Assembly (NCBI GenBank): GCA_033557675.1
Contig: JAWQRM010000526.1
Span: 1 to 21,726, forward strand
DNA: 21,726 bases
DNA from: Coptodactyla brooksi
Taxonomy: Eukaryota; Arthropoda; Insecta; Coleoptera; Scarabaeidae
Direction of reading: 5' to 3'
A program made the position numbers and the translations under genes. Shown in pieces: positions 19,953-21,726 of this stretch (positions are counted from its first letter, which is position 1; each line of letters opens with the position of its first letter). Below the pieces are notes generated by a model, which saw only the letters and a list, made by a program, of their open reading frames with translations, did no database searches and had not been told where the DNA came from.

Positions 19953-20264
19953 CGTGCGGTGTACATGAAAGCTCCAGACCAGATGATCTAATATCAAAAT
20001 CCAAAAAGATTCTGTTAGTGTATGAATACATCTTGTTCGTGAACGAAGAATTTTTTGAAAAAACAATTTTTGACAAAATGGCGGCCGTTTTAAGGAAAAA
20101 TGCGATTTTTCGGGCTCTTATTCCTTTTTTTCAATTAAAAGAAAGATTTTCAATAAAACAAAAAATCCTTCGTTCATAAACAAGCCCTTCATAGGCGTAA
20201 TAAGTACGAGAAAGTTTTAGGTCGATTGCTTTAACGGTTCTCGAGATATCGTGTACACCGTACG
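19953..20264. repeat. ~310-bp fold-back (long inverted repeat) element
   Basis: The outer arms cgtgcggtgtaca (19953-19965) and their inverted partner (20252-20264) match at 12 of 13 positions and continue inward at reduced identity. The inner arms 20032-20056 and 20160-20184 match at 22 of 25. Both arm pairs share the same centre (about 20108), so the whole segment is one imperfect palindrome rather than two unrelated repeats. The short loop contains AAAATGGCGGCCGTTTTAAG (20077-20096). No coding capacity is credible. Confidence 0.75.
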
Positions 20265-20407
20265 GGACTTTTTCGAAAAATGTAATTTTACTTTCATAAA
20301 ACTGCAGAAGTTATGAATGAAAATTTATATTAAGTTGACTTAAATAGTAAGATAAATTTATGTAGAATATTTTATATATGTTAAGTTATCCTTTGTGAAT
20401 ATCCTAA

Positions 20408-20659
20408 GATACTGTTTATGCACGAAAATACATTCAACGATGTTTCGGCATTCGCACTGGTAACAGCAATATCGAAAAATTTTACGTGTTACCTCCGAAA
20501 AACGGTTCTGAATCGTGGACTCGCTTAATTGAGTATCGCAAGAGAGAACACGATTTGCAAAGTCTGGTAGATATTATCAGCTCCCTAGTGATTGACGTTT
20601 TAGGGTTTCAGACTGACAAGGGTACCGTCATTCAAACATTATCTCTAGCAGACTGCTAG
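20408..20659 (+). other. unassigned 83-codon open stretch without a start codon
   Basis: Between in-frame stops (TAA at 20405-20407, TAG at 20657-20659) the frame is open for 83 codons and contains no in-frame ATG. It reads, in part, YARKYIQRCFGIRTGNS, NGSESWTRLIEYRKREHDLQ and SLVDIISSLVIDVLGFQTD. The composition is balanced and the DNA is less AT-rich than its surroundings. I do not recognise the protein. It could be a fragment of a transposon gene, an internal exon of an unseen gene, or chance. The minus strand over 20430-20480 also contains a CCGAAACATCG string resembling repeat termini, which favours repeat origin. Confidence 0.3.
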
Positions 20660-20825
20660 ACCGTAACAACTTGTAAATAATTTATGATAGATAATTTGCA
20701 TTAACTTAAGAAAATCATAGGGGATTATACATATTTATTTGAACATGTTATAAAATGTTTAGATGAGTTATTACTTTATAGATTCGTATGAGGTAATATG
20801 AAGTTTCAAAAATAGATGCTAAAAT

Positions 20826-20912
20826 TGGAGGTGCTGCACCAATCCGGGTAAAATTTGTATGGCGATTATATATTATGCTTTTACATTTGTGTATAAAATT
20901 TCAGGCCGATAT
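20826..20912. repeat. third copy of the inverted-repeat arm found at 2694-2769
   Basis: attatatattatgc followed by acatttgtgtata and aaatttcaggccgat (about 20866-20910) matches about 2690-2735 with few differences. The similarity extends loosely upstream to about 20826 (compare about 2659). It identifies a dispersed repeat family with at least three arms in the window. Confidence 0.6.
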
Positions 20913-21124
20913 TTCACGTAACAAATCTAACATTTATTTAAGAGCAATAAATTTTTAACTTATACCACATACCGGTTATCCGCGTATGATTTGAGTTTTA
21001 CATCGCATAACTGTGGCAACGCCGTACGTTTGCTAATGCGACAAACGTATACAGTACACTGGACAGCCTTGATATCCAGTTCAGACGTCAGTGAACCTCT
21101 AAATTCTAAACTTAAAAATTAAAA

Positions 21125-21726
21125 AATTACAAGAGCGGCTCAAATAGATCCACCCTGCGCTGATAAACAATATCCCAACCTGTGATAGAAATTGCACAGC
21201 ATTTCCGGTGTTACAAGGTTAGCTGCAGGGTAGCCAAATTTTCTGCTTGCGCAAGACCATAAATAGTTTGTTTCAGAAACCCCCAGCGAAAAAAATCGTT
21301 TGGGGATAAATCTAGACACCTCGGGGGCCATTTAATATCCCCTGTCGTAAGCATAGCGCTGTTTGTAAAAGAATTTGTTAAAAATTCTCTAACCACACGT
21401 GCATTATGTATTAGACAGCCGTCTTACTGAAACCAAACAATTTCCAAGTCTATTGCAGGAATGTTCTGAATAGCTGGAACTATTTGCATTTCAAGTAAAT
21501 CGCGATATTTTTGGGCATTTAATGTCCCATCAATAAAAAAGGGACCCATTAAATGATCAGCCAAGATTCCAGACCAAACATTAAGGTTTCAGGGATAAAA
21601 CAATATTTGCAATAAAGTCTTCACCTTCATTCACCTTTTCCGTTACGAGCTCACAAAATTCCATTCTTTGAATCTTATCATCGGGAAATATCTTTTGACT
21701 TTTCCGTACTTAAAGCTTTTACAGTC
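21125..21726 (-). pseudogene. mariner-like (DD41D) transposase remnant, running off the window
   Basis: The minus strand gives, from the window edge, RMEFCELVTEKVNEGEDF and IANIVL. This is joined directly to LNVWSGILADHLMGPFFIDG and TLNAQKYRDLLEMQIVPAI (about 21590-21480), so the first catalytic Asp segment has been deleted. Then WFQ-stop-DGC (near 21425), REFLTNSFTN, IKWPPRCLDLSPNDFFRWGF (about 21345-21285) with the third Asp, and in another frame a C-terminal MLCNFYHRLGYCLSAQGGSI. The interval between the second and third Asp is 41 residues, as in the copy at 3681-4363. The deletion, an in-frame stop beside the second Asp and a late frameshift make it dead. Confidence 0.8.

Noticed and set aside
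19800..20179. Open frames on both strands over the fold-back element
   Set aside because: They overlap the palindrome, have no motif, and mirror each other because of the inverted repeat.
20430..20480. Minus-strand hammerhead core near CCGAAACATCG
   Set aside because: The CUGANGA half of the core is absent at the expected distance, so only a loose resemblance to a repeat terminus remains.
1..21726. CRISPR arrays, bacterial operons, riboswitches or prokaryotic defence genes
   Set aside because: The window is eukaryotic, with spliced genes and insect-type transposons; no regularly spaced short direct repeats were seen.

Overview
The window is eukaryotic nuclear DNA, most probably from an insect. 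It is AT-rich, carries two intron-containing genes with canonical GT-AG splice sites, and is crowded with decayed transposons of types typical of insects (mariner/Tc1, RTE-like LINEs, a Penelope-like element, MITEs). Both genes look intact, and their closest remembered relatives are animal, with the septin closest to Drosophila Sep2. The insect order cannot be fixed from the sequence alone.

Gene 1 (1501-8484, + strand) is apoptosis-inducing factor, AIFM1/AIF, in eight exons. A mitochondrial presequence (exon 1) is followed by a small exon with two possible donors, a membrane-anchor segment (exons 3-4), the FAD/NADH oxidoreductase core (exons 5-7) and the AIF C-terminal domain (exon 8). All exon phases join cleanly. 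Intron 4 (2308-6609) holds a pogo-like terminal repeat, a roughly 0.7 kb inverted-repeat element, a mosaic of two mariner-like transposases (minus strand) and an RTE-like LINE (plus strand).

The intergenic region (8485-13608) contains a Penelope-like retroelement remnant with a recognisable GIY-YIG domain. Its 5' part is inverted, and a 217-bp MITE with TA target duplications is inserted in it. A second LINE fragment and an internally deleted mariner-like copy follow.

Gene 2 (13609-18001, + strand) is a SEPT6-group septin of 425 residues in five exons. Its 2.8-kb intron 3 holds two tandem, same-orientation copies of one mariner-like element.

The right part (18002-21726) contains a complete-ended but decayed Tc1-like element, a roughly 310-bp fold-back element, an unassigned 83-codon open stretch, and the C-terminal part of a third mariner-like transposase that runs off the window edge.

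The two host genes have unrelated jobs (mitochondrial redox/cell death, and cytoskeletal GTP-binding filaments), and nothing in the sequence suggests that they work together. I found no convincing new gene system. The most interesting material is the AIF N-terminal exon choice, the rearranged Penelope element, the chimeric mariner, the long fold-back and the orphan open frame.
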